In this document: piece after piece, positions 35,351 through 44,812 of the stretch
Numbering within the stretch: the stretch's first letter is position 1
Layout: every line of letters begins with the position of its first letter
From: JAJFJD01 sp965228425
Lineage (GTDB): Bacteria > Pseudomonadota > Alphaproteobacteria > UBA8366
NCBI GenBank assembly: GCA_965228425.1
Contig: OZ245815.1
Location: 4,650,001 to 4,714,000 of the forward strand
Direction of reading: 5' to 3'
Length of the DNA stretch: 64,000 bases
Program-made: the position numbers and the translations under genes
Notes under the pieces: model-generated
Databases searched by the model: none
What the model saw: only the letters and a program-made list of their open reading frames with translations
What the model was told of the DNA's origin: nothing

Positions 35351-36343
35351 TCAAACGGGCCAATAAATGCGCTTCAGCGGAAGCAGCTGTTTGGTTTCCA
35401 CATCGAGGCTCTCATAGTGCTCGGTTAGAGCCTCCACGAGATCGTCGATGTTCATAAGCGTTACCGGAATATTCGCGCGTTCGGCCTCATAGTAAGCATC
35501 CTTCGTGAAGCCGCCCGTGCTGACATAGAGACCCTTATCGTCGGCATGTCTACCACCTAGGAAGCTTCGAATTTCTTGGGAGCCCATCGTTTGTCCTCGG
35601 TGCTTAACCTCTACAACAATCCGTGGCGATTCAAAACCAAAGCCATCCGGCGAGGCCACGATATCCTTTCCACGATCTGAACCAGATGGGGATACCCGCG
35701 TCTTATAGCCCATGGCTCGTAGCAGACCGGCAACCAGTTCCTGCATCTCATCCCAGTCGAGCCGTGTGACGTGATCCTTTATGAACTCGATGGCTCGTGC
35801 TTGGATGTCTTTATAAAGATCATCTTCTTCGACACTTACTTCCTCGACCTTGGCTTCCGGCGCAGCCTCTTGTCTGCGCAATGCTCTTTCCAGGTCGGCA
35901 GCAGCGTCTTCGGGGATCAAGAAAAGAGTGGAAATTGCGCCCAAGCTGTTTTTGGTTGAAACAGACAATAGGTCCCGCGAAACTTCGCCTTCCCAGGTCA
36001 CAGGCCGGGTATTTGGATCATCCGGTTCGACACTAGGATCAAAGCGATAATCGTCAGCGATGGTACCGATCAAATAGACGCGTCGTCCTGGATCGTAAGT
36101 GACCACCCGATCCCCATTTTCCATCTCATTGCGAAAGCGATGAAGCTGACCAGCGGACATAGTGACTTTCTGCGGGTGCCATTCTGGCCATTCTTCCGAT
36201 ACTCGATCCAAGATCTTCGCGCGGCTGGTAAGATTATCCAGAGGCCCAATTTGCGGCCACCCAATGGCGACAACACTCTTTTCCTTAAAGACGTCAAAAA
36301 GACGTCCTCCCCTCTCAGCTCGAACCATCCAAGTCTTGGCCAT
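35351..36343 (-). CDS. Mrr-type restriction endonuclease with N-terminal sensor-like domain (type IV-like)
   Basis: 330 residues from ATG complement 36343, which follows a GGGAG-like site; upstream in-frame ATGs would add up to 17 residues. The C-terminal domain (residues ~195-310) has the Mrr_cat PD-(D/E)xK nuclease core: G-S-D-R-G-K-D with Asp227, then V-V-E-V-K with Glu245 and Lys247, and Q-E-I-R-S-F. The N-terminal ~150 residues (M-V-R-A-x-R-G-G, A-I-G-W, N-G-D-R-V-V-T-Y, Y-L-I-G-T-I) resemble the EVE/PUA-like reader region found in such proteins. Mrr-like enzymes cut foreign, often modified, DNA. It is divergent from hsdR. Confidence 0.85.
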   Translation of the reverse strand: MAKTWMVRAERGGRLFDVFKEKSVVAIGWPQIGPLDNLTSRAKILDRVSEEWPEWHPQKVTMSAGQLHRFRNEMENGDRVVTYDPGRRVYLIGTIADDYRFDPSVEPDDPNTRPVTWEGEVSRDLLSVSTKNSLGAISTLFLIPEDAAADLERALRRQEAAPEAKVEEVSVEEDDLYKDIQARAIEFIKDHVTRLDWDEMQELVAGLLRAMGYKTRVSPSGSDRGKDIVASPDGFGFESPRIVVEVKHRGQTMGSQEIRSFLGGRHADDKGLYVSTGGFTKDAYYEAERANIPVTLMNIDDLVEALTEHYESLDVETKQLLPLKRIYWPV

Positions 36344-36857
36344 TAAATCTCGCTCCCGTCGATCCATAGCTGAATTGCTTATGTAGTCGCGCAAGTTTTT
36401 AGATTAGATCATGCTTGATGTTGTAGGAGCCGCAATTTGCCTGAGGTGCGTCGAAACCGAAGAGCACCTTTGCGCCGTTGGGCAAAATGGTTTCCGGTGC
36501 AGACGTTTCATACTGAACTATAATGATCTCGCCTTTATAATTTCCATGCCGACATCGATTTGGCGTTTGATTGGCTCCAATCCTAAATCGAATTAATATG
36601 AGGTGCGATGCAACGTAGAATAGATGTCAGTGCAAATAACGTCATTAACAACGCTGTGGCGTTCGTAAGGTAAGCCGGGCCCCACGTTCGTGGATAATGC
36701 GGAGCGTTAACCCAGCGCTCTTCAGGGGCGTCCAATGGGTACCAGGTTGTCTGCTTGGCTTTCACCTGTAGTTGTATGGTCGTTCGATATTTTTTTACGC
36801 AGCCGATAGAACTTGGGCCAACGTTCACGTTGGGAGTAAATCGTCTAGAACCTCGAT
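36344..36857. promoter_or_regulatory. Divergent control region between the Mrr-type gene and hsdR
   Basis: 514 bp without a convincing gene. It must hold the promoters of both restriction units. A perfect dyad, CCAACGT-TC-ACGTTGG, lies at 36818-36833, 25 bp before the hsdR ATG. Two small open frames (36411-36596 plus; 36583-36954 minus) lack ribosome sites; the second ends in a hydrophobic helix and cannot be fully excluded. Confidence 0.5.
36818..36833. promoter_or_regulatory. Perfect 16-bp palindrome ahead of hsdR, candidate operator
   Basis: CCAACGT and ACGTTGG flank a two-base spacer and are perfectly symmetric. The site sits 25 bp before the hsdR start, where a bound dimer would block transcription or translation of hsdRMS. 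No obvious controller-protein gene lies next to it. Confidence 0.45.
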
Positions 36858-39800
36858 ATGCAATCAGCGAACTTTGAAATACTAAGACAGGATCGGCCTG
36901 AGTTGGCATCGGCTGGCGGCTTCGCCGAGCAGTATGCATATCCCGACCCCGCAAGCGCCTTGGTCAAGCTACGGACCTTCGGTGAGCAACTTACAAAAGC
37001 GATCTACTGGGAGCTTCGCCTGCCGAAGCCGGAGACCGATGAGTTTGCGAAGCGGCTGACCACACCCGCGTTCCGCAATGCTGTGCCACAGGTCATCTGC
37101 GACAAGCTTCATGCAATCCGCAAGGAAGGTAACAAAGCGGCGCATGGGAAACAGGCGGAAACAGGCATCGCTCTGTGGTTGCTACGAGAGGCATTTGATG
37201 CTGGCGCGTGGTTTTGCGTGCGTTGCCTGAACAAGCAACCGTCCGACATAACGCCATTTCAGGAGATCCAGCAGTCGGACGCGGATGCGTCGGAACTGAA
37301 AGCAGCAAACGAGGCCGCCGCTGCGAAGATCGCTGAACAGGAGGCCGAGCTTGAAACGCTTATCGCTGACCTGAACAAAACCAAGGCCGACTATCAGGCC
37401 CTTGAGCAGAAGGCCGGGGAACTTGCGGAGAAGGGAAAAAGCGCCGCCGACGCCCTACATATGAATGAGGAAACCACGCGCCGCCGACTGATCGATGTTG
37501 CGTTGACGGATGCCGGTTGGAACGTCGGAGCGAATGGCACAAATACCGAAGAGGTGACGCAAGAAGAAGAGGTTGACCATCAACCGACGAATACCTGCAA
37601 GGGCTATATCGATTACGTGTTGTGGGACGACAACGGCAAACCCTTGGCGGTGATTGAAGCGAAAAAAACGTCGGTGTCGGTCGAGCGCGGCAAAAAACAG
37701 GCTTCTCTTTATGCCGACGGCCTTGAAAAGATGCATGGCCAGCGTCCGGTTATCTTCTACACCAACGGCTATGACATCACGATCTGGGACGACGCCCAAG
37801 GCTTTCCGCCGCGATCCTTGTTCGGATTCTATTCAAAGGACAGCCTGCAATATCTAGTAAACTTTCAGCGCACCACCGCGAAACCGCTAGACAGCATTCC
37901 GATCAACGAGGAAATCACAGGACGCCTGTATCAGATCGAAGCCATAAAGCGCGTCACCGAACGATTTTCGGGGAAGCATCGCAAGGTGCTGATCGTTCAG
38001 GCTACAGGAACCGGTAAGACGCGTGTAGCCATCAGCCTGTCAGACTTGCTGATCCGGGCGAACTGGGTGAAGCGAATCCTGTTCCTGTGTGACCGGCGCG
38101 AACTACGCAAGCAGGCCAAGAACGCTTACGGCGATTTTCTGACCGAGCCGATGACCGTGGTGTCACGACGAACGGCAAAGGATCGGAACCAGCGCATTTA
38201 CTTGGCCACCTACCCGTCGATGACGAACATCTTCCAGACATTCGACGTTGGGTTTTTCGATCTGATCATCGCGGATGAATCGCACCGCAGCATCTACAAC
38301 GTCTATGGCGACCTGTTTCGCTATTTCGATTGCCTGCAAGTCGGTCTGACTGCGACGCCGGTCGAGTTCGTTTCGCGGAACACATATTCACTATTCGGAT
38401 GCACCAACCAAGACCCAACTGCCTATTATTCGTTGGAGCAAGCAGTCGAAGAAGGGTTTTTGGTTCCCTACGAGGTCTATACCCACACGACCAAGTTTTT
38501 GCGGCAGGGAATCAAGTACGATCAACTGACCGCCGAACAGAAGAAACAGATCGAAGAAGACGGCATCGATCCGACGGAGCTTGAACACGAAGCGCGTTCA
38601 ATCGATCGACAGGTGTTCAACAAGGATACTAACAGGATCATTCTGCGAAACCTGATGGAGAACGGCATCAAAGATGCCACCGGTCAGAATCCCGGAAAGA
38701 CCATCATCTTCGCCAGAAACCATGAGCACGCTGTTCTTATGCAGCGGCTGTTCGACGAGATGTTTCCCCAATACGGGGGCAAATTTTGTCTGGTAATCGA
38801 CAACTATGATCCGCGTGCCGAACAGCTAATCGACGACTTCAAGGATGCGGTCAATCCGCTGACCATCGCCATATCCGTCGACATGCTGGACACCGGGATC
38901 GATGTCCCTGAAATTGTCAATCTGGTTTTCGCCAAACCGGTCAAATCCAAGGTCAAGTTCTGGCAGATGATCGGGCGAGGCACCCGTCTGTGTCCCAACC
39001 TGTTTGGCACCGGCAAGGACAAGAGCGCCTTCCGTATCTTCGACCACTGGGCGAACTTCGAGCACTTTGACCAAGCACGTCCCGAAGCCGAACCGTCTAT
39101 CAGCAAGCCGCTGATGCAGCGTGTGTTTGAGTCGCGTATCGATTTGGCGGAAACGGCCTTGAATGAAGCCGAGACAGCTTGCTTCGATACAGTGGCCGAC
39201 CTTCTGCTGGGTGATGTGGTTTCCCTGCCGACTGAATCGATTTCGGTGAAAGAAAAATGGCGCGAAATTCAGACCGTATCGCAGGACGGCGTCATCAAGG
39301 GCTTTACACCCGCCACGGTTCAGACGCTGCGATCCGACATCGCGCCGCTGATGCAGTGGCTGAATATACGCGGGCACGCCGACGCCTATGCGCTTGACCT
39401 GCTTATCGCCGACATGCAGATCGCGCTGCTGAAGAAGTCCAACCAGTTCGAGGATTTCAAGGGCGACTTGCTGAACCGAGTCGCCAGTCTGCGCATGAAC
39501 CTGAACCCCGTGAAAGAGCGGGCTAAGACCATCAAGCAGGTCAAGGATCAGGCGTTCTGGAGCGGCGTCACGGTTGCCGACTTGGAAAGCATCCGCACCG
39601 AACTTCGGTCGATCATGCATTACCGCGTGGGCACCGGCATCGAACCGCCGAAGCCGCGCGTTTATGACATCGAGGAAGATGAGGGAGGCATTCAAGCTGG
39701 CCAACGGTCTTCCAGCATCAAATCCATCGACCTTGCAGCTTACCGCAGACGGGTTGTCGATGCGTTGGCCGAACTGTTCAATAAAGACGCGACCTTGAAG

Positions 39801-40226
39801 AAAATCCGGACAGGCGAACCGGTCACCGACGCCGATTTGCAGGCGCTGGTGTCGCTGGTACTGACCCAACATCCCGATGTAGACCTTACGCTGCTGAATG
39901 AGTTCTATCCGGACATGGCGGGTCATCTGGACGACATCATTCGCAGCGTCGTCGGCATGGACGCAGATGCGGTGAGGGAACGCTTTGCTGGCTTCGTCCA
40001 GAAGCACCCATCGCTAACTGCCAAGCAAACCCAGTTTATTGGGATGCTACAAAATCACATCGCGCGGAGCGGTGTCATCGAAATCGACCGGCTGTATGAA
40101 GCGCCGTTCACTGCGCTTGATCCAAACGGGATCGATGGGCTGTTCCCGAATGAGGAACAGATTATCGAACTGCTGAACATTGTCAGAAGCTTCGAGCCTG
40201 ACACTACGGAAGGAACGGCAAACTAA
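36858..40226 (+). CDS. hsdR: Type I restriction enzyme, R (endonuclease/translocase) subunit
   Basis: 1122 residues. The N-terminal ~125 residues form a DUF4145-like helical domain, followed by a coiled coil (~140-200). The nuclease domain has Asp252 in Y-I-D-Y-V-L and Glu267-Ala-Lys269. The SF2 translocase has Walker A A-T-G-T-G-K-T at 382-388, D-E-S-H at 473-476, T-A-T-P at 498-501 and the Q-M-I-G-R-G-T-R motif VI. It moves DNA past the HsdM2S core and cuts when translocation stalls. The stop is followed directly by the hsdM ATG, and the gene order R-M-S is a tight operon. No frameshift or lost catalytic residue is seen, so the enzyme should be active. Confidence 0.95.
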   Translation: MQSANFEILRQDRPELASAGGFAEQYAYPDPASALVKLRTFGEQLTKAIYWELRLPKPETDEFAKRLTTPAFRNAVPQVICDKLHAIRKEGNKAAHGKQAETGIALWLLREAFDAGAWFCVRCLNKQPSDITPFQEIQQSDADASELKAANEAAAAKIAEQEAELETLIADLNKTKADYQALEQKAGELAEKGKSAADALHMNEETTRRRLIDVALTDAGWNVGANGTNTEEVTQEEEVDHQPTNTCKGYIDYVLWDDNGKPLAVIEAKKTSVSVERGKKQASLYADGLEKMHGQRPVIFYTNGYDITIWDDAQGFPPRSLFGFYSKDSLQYLVNFQRTTAKPLDSIPINEEITGRLYQIEAIKRVTERFSGKHRKVLIVQATGTGKTRVAISLSDLLIRANWVKRILFLCDRRELRKQAKNAYGDFLTEPMTVVSRRTAKDRNQRIYLATYPSMTNIFQTFDVGFFDLIIADESHRSIYNVYGDLFRYFDCLQVGLTATPVEFVSRNTYSLFGCTNQDPTAYYSLEQAVEEGFLVPYEVYTHTTKFLRQGIKYDQLTAEQKKQIEEDGIDPTELEHEARSIDRQVFNKDTNRIILRNLMENGIKDATGQNPGKTIIFARNHEHAVLMQRLFDEMFPQYGGKFCLVIDNYDPRAEQLIDDFKDAVNPLTIAISVDMLDTGIDVPEIVNLVFAKPVKSKVKFWQMIGRGTRLCPNLFGTGKDKSAFRIFDHWANFEHFDQARPEAEPSISKPLMQRVFESRIDLAETALNEAETACFDTVADLLLGDVVSLPTESISVKEKWREIQTVSQDGVIKGFTPATVQTLRSDIAPLMQWLNIRGHADAYALDLLIADMQIALLKKSNQFEDFKGDLLNRVASLRMNLNPVKERAKTIKQVKDQAFWSGVTVADLESIRTELRSIMHYRVGTGIEPPKPRVYDIEEDEGGIQAGQRSSSIKSIDLAAYRRRVVDALAELFNKDATLKKIRTGEPVTDADLQALVSLVLTQHPDVDLTLLNEFYPDMAGHLDDIIRSVVGMDADAVRERFAGFVQKHPSLTAKQTQFIGMLQNHIARSGVIEIDRLYEAPFTALDPNGIDGLFPNEEQIIELLNIVRSFEPDTTEGTAN

Positions 40227-41741
40227 ATGATTACCGGGGAGCTACGAGGACGTATTGACAAGCTATGGGCTGAGTTCTGGACAGGTGGGATCACAAACCC
40301 GCTGACCGTGATCGAGCAGATCACATTCCTGATGTTTTCCCGCCTGCTGGACATGTCCGAAGCGCGGAACGAACGCCGGGTCGCGCGAACCGGTGGCGAT
40401 TTTTCGCGGCTGTTCAAGGAGGATGACCAAGACCTGCGCTGGTCCCATTTCAAGAACATAGGTGCGGACGAGATGTTGCCCTTGGTCCGCGACCGGGTCT
40501 TCCCGCATTTCAGGACCACAACCGTGGACGGTGCGAAGTTCGGCGAATACATGAAGGACGCCCAGTTGATGATTCAGAAACCATCGCTTCTGGTGTCTGC
40601 CGTCAACATGATCGATGCCTTGCCGCTGGCGAACGATGACGTAAAGGGCGACCTTTATGAATATCTGCTGTCCAAGCTGACGACAGCAGGCATCAACGGC
40701 CAGTTCCGTACGCCACGCCACATCATCCGCCTGATGGTGGATATGCTGGAACCGAAACCTGATGAAGTGATCGGTGACCCGGCTTGCGGCACCGGCGGCT
40801 TTCTGGTTGGGATCGCGCAGTATCTGCTTGAAAAATACACATCGCCGGGTGGAGTAGTCGAGGATGCCGCAACCAGGGAAAAACACTACACCGGCGACCT
40901 GCTGACTGAACAGGATTGGCGGCATCTACGCGGTGGTATGTTCCACGGATTCGACTTTGATTCGACCATGCTGCGTATCGCCGCGATGAACATGATCCTT
41001 CACGGCATCGACGCGCCGGACATTCACTATCAGGACACTTTGTCGACCACCTTCCCGGATCGCTTTCCACGGGCCGCCGAAAACGGGTTCGACATTGTCA
41101 TGGCCAACCCGCCATTCAAGGGTAGTCTGGACGAAGAGGACGTCCATTCCAACCTGCTGGCCAAGGTCAAGACTAAGAAGACCGAGCTTCTGTTCGTCAC
41201 ACTGATCCTGCGCATGCTGAAGATCGGTGGCAGGTCGGCGACCATCGTTCCAGATGGTGTGTTGTTTGGGTCGAACAAGGCACATCAGTCGCTGCGCAAA
41301 GTGCTGGTCGATGACAATCAGCTTGAGGCAGTGATTTCACTGCCATCAGGCGTCTTCAAACCCTATGCGAGCGCGTCGACCGGTATACTGGTCTTCACCA
41401 AGAGCGGGCGCACCGACAACGTGTTCTTCTACGATGTTCAAGCAGACGGCCATTCGCTGGATGATAAGCGCAACAAGATTGAAGCGAACGATCTGCCCGA
41501 TGCCCTGAAACGCTGGCAAAAGCGTGATCCGACAAAGGACACGGACAGAAAGGCTAAAGCGTTCTTTATTTCCGCCGATGTCATCCGTGCGAGAAAATAC
41601 GATCTTTCGGTGAGCCGATACAGGGAAACTGTTTACAAGGAAGAAGAATACGATCCACCGCAGGAAATCTTGGGACGCATGAAAACCCTGAACGCCGACA
41701 TCGCGAAGGATATGGCGGAGCTTGAGGAGATGTTGGGTTGA
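40227..41741 (+). CDS. hsdM: Type I restriction enzyme, M (N6-adenine methyltransferase) subunit
   Basis: 504 residues. The N-terminal helical domain (~1-140) matches HsdM_N. The methyltransferase core has the AdoMet motif D-P-A-C-G-T-G-G-F at 184-192 and the adenine-methylase catalytic motif N-P-P-F at 294-297. It methylates adenines at the site chosen by HsdS and protects host DNA. It starts at the base after the hsdR stop and overlaps the hsdS start by four bases, so translation is coupled throughout. Confidence 0.96.
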   Translation: MITGELRGRIDKLWAEFWTGGITNPLTVIEQITFLMFSRLLDMSEARNERRVARTGGDFSRLFKEDDQDLRWSHFKNIGADEMLPLVRDRVFPHFRTTTVDGAKFGEYMKDAQLMIQKPSLLVSAVNMIDALPLANDDVKGDLYEYLLSKLTTAGINGQFRTPRHIIRLMVDMLEPKPDEVIGDPACGTGGFLVGIAQYLLEKYTSPGGVVEDAATREKHYTGDLLTEQDWRHLRGGMFHGFDFDSTMLRIAAMNMILHGIDAPDIHYQDTLSTTFPDRFPRAAENGFDIVMANPPFKGSLDEEDVHSNLLAKVKTKKTELLFVTLILRMLKIGGRSATIVPDGVLFGSNKAHQSLRKVLVDDNQLEAVISLPSGVFKPYASASTGILVFTKSGRTDNVFFYDVQADGHSLDDKRNKIEANDLPDALKRWQKRDPTKDTDRKAKAFFISADVIRARKYDLSVSRYRETVYKEEEYDPPQEILGRMKTLNADIAKDMAELEEMLG

Positions 41742-42916
41742 AAACGGCCCATCTGTCGGAAGTCGCAGAAATAAATCCGCGCCTGCCGAAGGCATTGAAA
41801 AACAGTTGCAACGGCGAAGTCTGTTTTCTGCCGATGGAAGCGGTTTCAGAAAGCGGAACTGTTGTTTATCAGGAGCGGCGAAGGATAAACGAAGTTCTAA
41901 AAGGGTATACCCATTTTCGTCGTGGCGACTTGATCATTGCGAAGATTACGCCCTGTATGGAAAACGGGAAAGCGGCCTTCCTTGACAAGCTTGAAACGGA
42001 CATCGGATTTGGTTCAACCGAGTTTCATGTGGTTAGACCAAGCGAGCGAATTGATGGTCGCTTTCTTTTCTACCTTCTATGGAATCCATATTTTCGACAT
42101 ATCGCAGAGAAGCGGATGACAGGTAGTGCAGGGCAGAAACGTGTGCCTGCATCATTCTTGAAAGAGTTAGAAGTTCCAATCCCGCCCATCGAAGAACAGC
42201 GCCGTATCGCCGCTATTCTGGACAAGGCGGACGCCGTTCGTCGTAAGCGTGGGCAGGCTCTGACCTTGGCCGACGATTTCCTTCGTTCGGCCTTCTTGGA
42301 GATGTTCGGTGATCCGGTCAACAATCCGCAGAGCCTATCGAAGAAATGCCTTGGAGACGTTTCAACATTCACGAGTGGTGGGACACCATCAAAATCGAAC
42401 CCTACCTATTGGGATGGAATATTTCCTTGGGTTTCCCCAAAGGATATGAAGACCACAACGATCACTGACGCCGAAGATCACGTCAACGAGGTTGTATTTG
42501 ACGAAACCAGTTTGAAGAAGATTCCAGAAGGCGCAGTTCTGATTGTTGTGCGTGGCATGATATTGGCCCACACCGTTCCCATTGCGATTACCGGAGCAAA
42601 AGTGGCGATCAATCAGGATATGAAAGCCATACAGTTTTTTGATGGTGTCGCCCCATTTTTCGGACTTTGGAATTTAAAGGTCCAACACGCTTATATACTG
42701 TCAAAGGTCGGGACTGCTGCGCACGGAACACGGCGTCTGGATATGGAGAGTCTAAAAAGCCTTCCGATATTATTGCCCACGGAAAGTCAGCAGAAGCACT
42801 TTTCAGAACTTACACGAAGCTTCACGCGATACAGGAACAGGATTTTGAGCGAACAGGCTGAAGCAAATACCTTGTTTGCGAGCCTGATCCAGCGCGCATT
42901 CAGAGGCGACCTATAG
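41738..42916 (+). CDS. hsdS: Type I restriction enzyme, S (specificity) subunit
   Basis: 392 residues from a TTG start that overlaps the hsdM stop (TTGA at 41738-41741) and follows a GAGGAG site by about eight bases. Two target-recognition domains are visible (~1-145 and ~200-350), each followed by a conserved helix: P-P-I-E-E-Q-R-R-I-A-A-I-L-D-K-A in the middle and a degenerate T-E-S-Q-Q-K-H-F-S-E-L at the end. The second recognition domain begins S-G-G-T-P-S-K-S-N-P-T-Y-W-D-G, a very common pattern. The recognised sequence would be a split site; it cannot be predicted from this view. Confidence 0.94.
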   Translation: MKTAHLSEVAEINPRLPKALKNSCNGEVCFLPMEAVSESGTVVYQERRRINEVLKGYTHFRRGDLIIAKITPCMENGKAAFLDKLETDIGFGSTEFHVVRPSERIDGRFLFYLLWNPYFRHIAEKRMTGSAGQKRVPASFLKELEVPIPPIEEQRRIAAILDKADAVRRKRGQALTLADDFLRSAFLEMFGDPVNNPQSLSKKCLGDVSTFTSGGTPSKSNPTYWDGIFPWVSPKDMKTTTITDAEDHVNEVVFDETSLKKIPEGAVLIVVRGMILAHTVPIAITGAKVAINQDMKAIQFFDGVAPFFGLWNLKVQHAYILSKVGTAAHGTRRLDMESLKSLPILLPTESQQKHFSELTRSFTRYRNRILSEQAEANTLFASLIQRAFRGDL

Positions 42917-42927
42917 AGAGCCCGCTT

Positions 42928-44439
42928 ATGTCCCGGCAACGCAAGCCCCAACTTTCTGACGAGGATGTCGCTCTGATAAAGGCGATGCTTGCGACTGGTA
43001 ATTACAAACGCCAAGAAATACTGACCTACTTCAGCCGGAAAGATCGACCTGTAAATCTCGGTCGGATCAGTGAAATTGCCACAGGAAAAAAGCGGACCGG
43101 CGTGGCCGCTGCAAGCCGGGGCAAACTTGATGAGTTTCTCAAACAATCCGGAAGCAAGAGCTTCGAGGCGGACAAAGACCCGATGGGCGACGCCGCGCTT
43201 GGCGCACTTCTCTCCCTAAAATCCAAGCGTCCAAGAATCCTGAAAGTAGAAGAGAGCGATACGGTCGAGTTTAAGGAGTCATTCAACTGGGCCGGACGCG
43301 CGAAATACGCGCGGACTATAGCTGGTTACGCCAATCATAAAGGCGGCTACATGCTTTTTGGCGTGAAGGACGACGGCAAGATTGTTGGTATGTCGAACGA
43401 CAGTCTTATGACGGTAGACCAAAGCAAGATCACGCAATTTATGAACGCTTACTTCCAGCCTCAAATTTACTGGAAGCGTACGACCAAAAAATTCGGCAAC
43501 GTATCGGTCGGCATATTGTGGGCGGGGGCAAGCGACAGAAAGCCAGTCATTTGTTCGAAGACAAGCGACCCCCTAAAGGAGGGAGAAATCTATTTTCGCT
43601 ACATCGGCGAAACCAGAACCATCGGGTATTCGGAGCTTATGGCGATCCTTGACGGTCGTGATCGGCAAACCGAGCAACTGCTGGCTACAAAAGTAAGTCG
43701 CATCGCGGAGATAGGGTCCGACAATGCCGGTGTTCTGGATACGAATACAGGCGTGGTTGAGGGGCGTCGCGGAAGCTTCATTATCGACGAAGCGTTATTG
43801 GATAAGGTCCGATTTATCAACGAAGGTAGGTTCGATGAGCGTAGTGGCGACCCGGCAATTCGAATTATCGGCGATGCGAGGCCCTTTAAGGGCGGCGGCA
43901 AGACGGTCGTGCGAACGGAAAAATCCGTTGTCACCAATTACGATATCCTTAACGATTTCATCCAGCAGCGCCAGGTCGATGATCCGCGCGGATACGTTCG
44001 TCACATCGTGCATGATCAGATGCTCTTGCTGCCAGTCTTCTATTACATTTCACTAGCTGGTCAATCCATCAATGATGTTGTCCAAATGCTAGCCAAAGAG
44101 AAAACGACACGCGAGACGCATCGTATGAAATTGATTGATCGAGTGAGTTCGCGAAAGGGGCACGCGATTAAGCCTGGTCCAAGCACCGAACCATACCGGA
44201 AGAGAATTCTTGCCGGAGGGACAATCAACTTTTCTAAAGTCAACAGCCGTGTTCACGCTGTCAGGGCAATTCAGGCAATCCCGAAAAATCAGATCCACCT
44301 TGAGCAATGCCTCAAGATCATTAAGGCCGCGCTAAAAGATTGTGAACGCCATCCAGATAATGTTCTCATGAGTGAGATTCGATATTCATCTGCCCATGTC
44401 GACGCTTCTGTTTATGCGGAGAGCATACCGCAAGTTTGA
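42928..44439 (+). CDS. Schlafen/AlbA_2-domain protein downstream of hsdS
   Basis: 503 residues, 11 bp after hsdS on the same strand. Residues ~10-58 form a helix-turn-helix-like region (L-S-D-E-D-V-A-L-I-K and N-L-G-R-I-S-E-I-A-T-G-K-K). Residues ~108-235 show the AlbA_2 (divergent AAA_4) fold: E-S-D-T-V-E-F-K-E-S-F-N, I-A-G-Y-A-N-H-K-G-G-Y-M-L-F-G-V-K-D-D-G-K-I-V-G. The remaining ~265 residues are unassigned. Schlafen-like AlbA_2 proteins often occur beside restriction systems and are suspected RNA-binding or nuclease defence partners. The place in the operon suggests an accessory defence role, which is inference. Confidence 0.78.
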   Translation: MSRQRKPQLSDEDVALIKAMLATGNYKRQEILTYFSRKDRPVNLGRISEIATGKKRTGVAAASRGKLDEFLKQSGSKSFEADKDPMGDAALGALLSLKSKRPRILKVEESDTVEFKESFNWAGRAKYARTIAGYANHKGGYMLFGVKDDGKIVGMSNDSLMTVDQSKITQFMNAYFQPQIYWKRTTKKFGNVSVGILWAGASDRKPVICSKTSDPLKEGEIYFRYIGETRTIGYSELMAILDGRDRQTEQLLATKVSRIAEIGSDNAGVLDTNTGVVEGRRGSFIIDEALLDKVRFINEGRFDERSGDPAIRIIGDARPFKGGGKTVVRTEKSVVTNYDILNDFIQQRQVDDPRGYVRHIVHDQMLLLPVFYYISLAGQSINDVVQMLAKEKTTRETHRMKLIDRVSSRKGHAIKPGPSTEPYRKRILAGGTINFSKVNSRVHAVRAIQAIPKNQIHLEQCLKIIKAALKDCERHPDNVLMSEIRYSSAHVDASVYAESIPQV

Positions 44440-44812
44440 ACAGAGCAATTCAAATCGAGAATCGTGAATGAGAACGCGGACCAACTTACGCGAATGAGGC
44501 CGGTGATGTTGGGCTCGCCTATCACAATTACAGGGATCGGACGAAATAAGATCCGGTGAGAGATACGGCGCAGAAATTGAGAGCAATACCAGACGCTGGT
44601 ATGAACGCTGCGTCGGTGCTGTTTGCCAGAACTGCGCTGAGAATTACGGAAATTTGGACCGATTTGCTTGGCTTTATGCTGCAGTTCGATAGCTGATCGA
44701 ATGCAGTACAGCGACTGTGACACCGGGAATCCAAATTTCCAAAGAGACAGCCTAATTTTGTATTCCAAAGATGGCATGTCGCGAGAGTAGTAATGGCGAA
44801 TGGGGCTTCTTC
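44440..44812. other. 373-bp gap after the Schlafen-like gene
   Basis: AT-rich sequence. Minus-strand open frames (44412-44777, 44528-44896) have no ribosome site and no family features. The region probably holds the promoter of the small gene that follows. I see no repeat, terminator stem or RNA gene. Confidence 0.45.

Noticed and set aside
36411..36596. Short plus-strand open frame in the hsdR control region
   Set aside because: No ribosome site, no family resemblance, and it lies in a region that must hold two promoters.
36583..36954. Minus-strand open frame of 123 codons overlapping the hsdR start, ending in a hydrophobic helix
   Set aside because: It overlaps the first ~97 bases of hsdR, has no ribosome site before any ATG, and the hydrophobic stretch alone is weak evidence.
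38826..40007. Minus-strand open frame of 393 codons opposite hsdR
   Set aside because: Antisense shadow of a strongly conserved gene; no ribosome site or recognisable domain.
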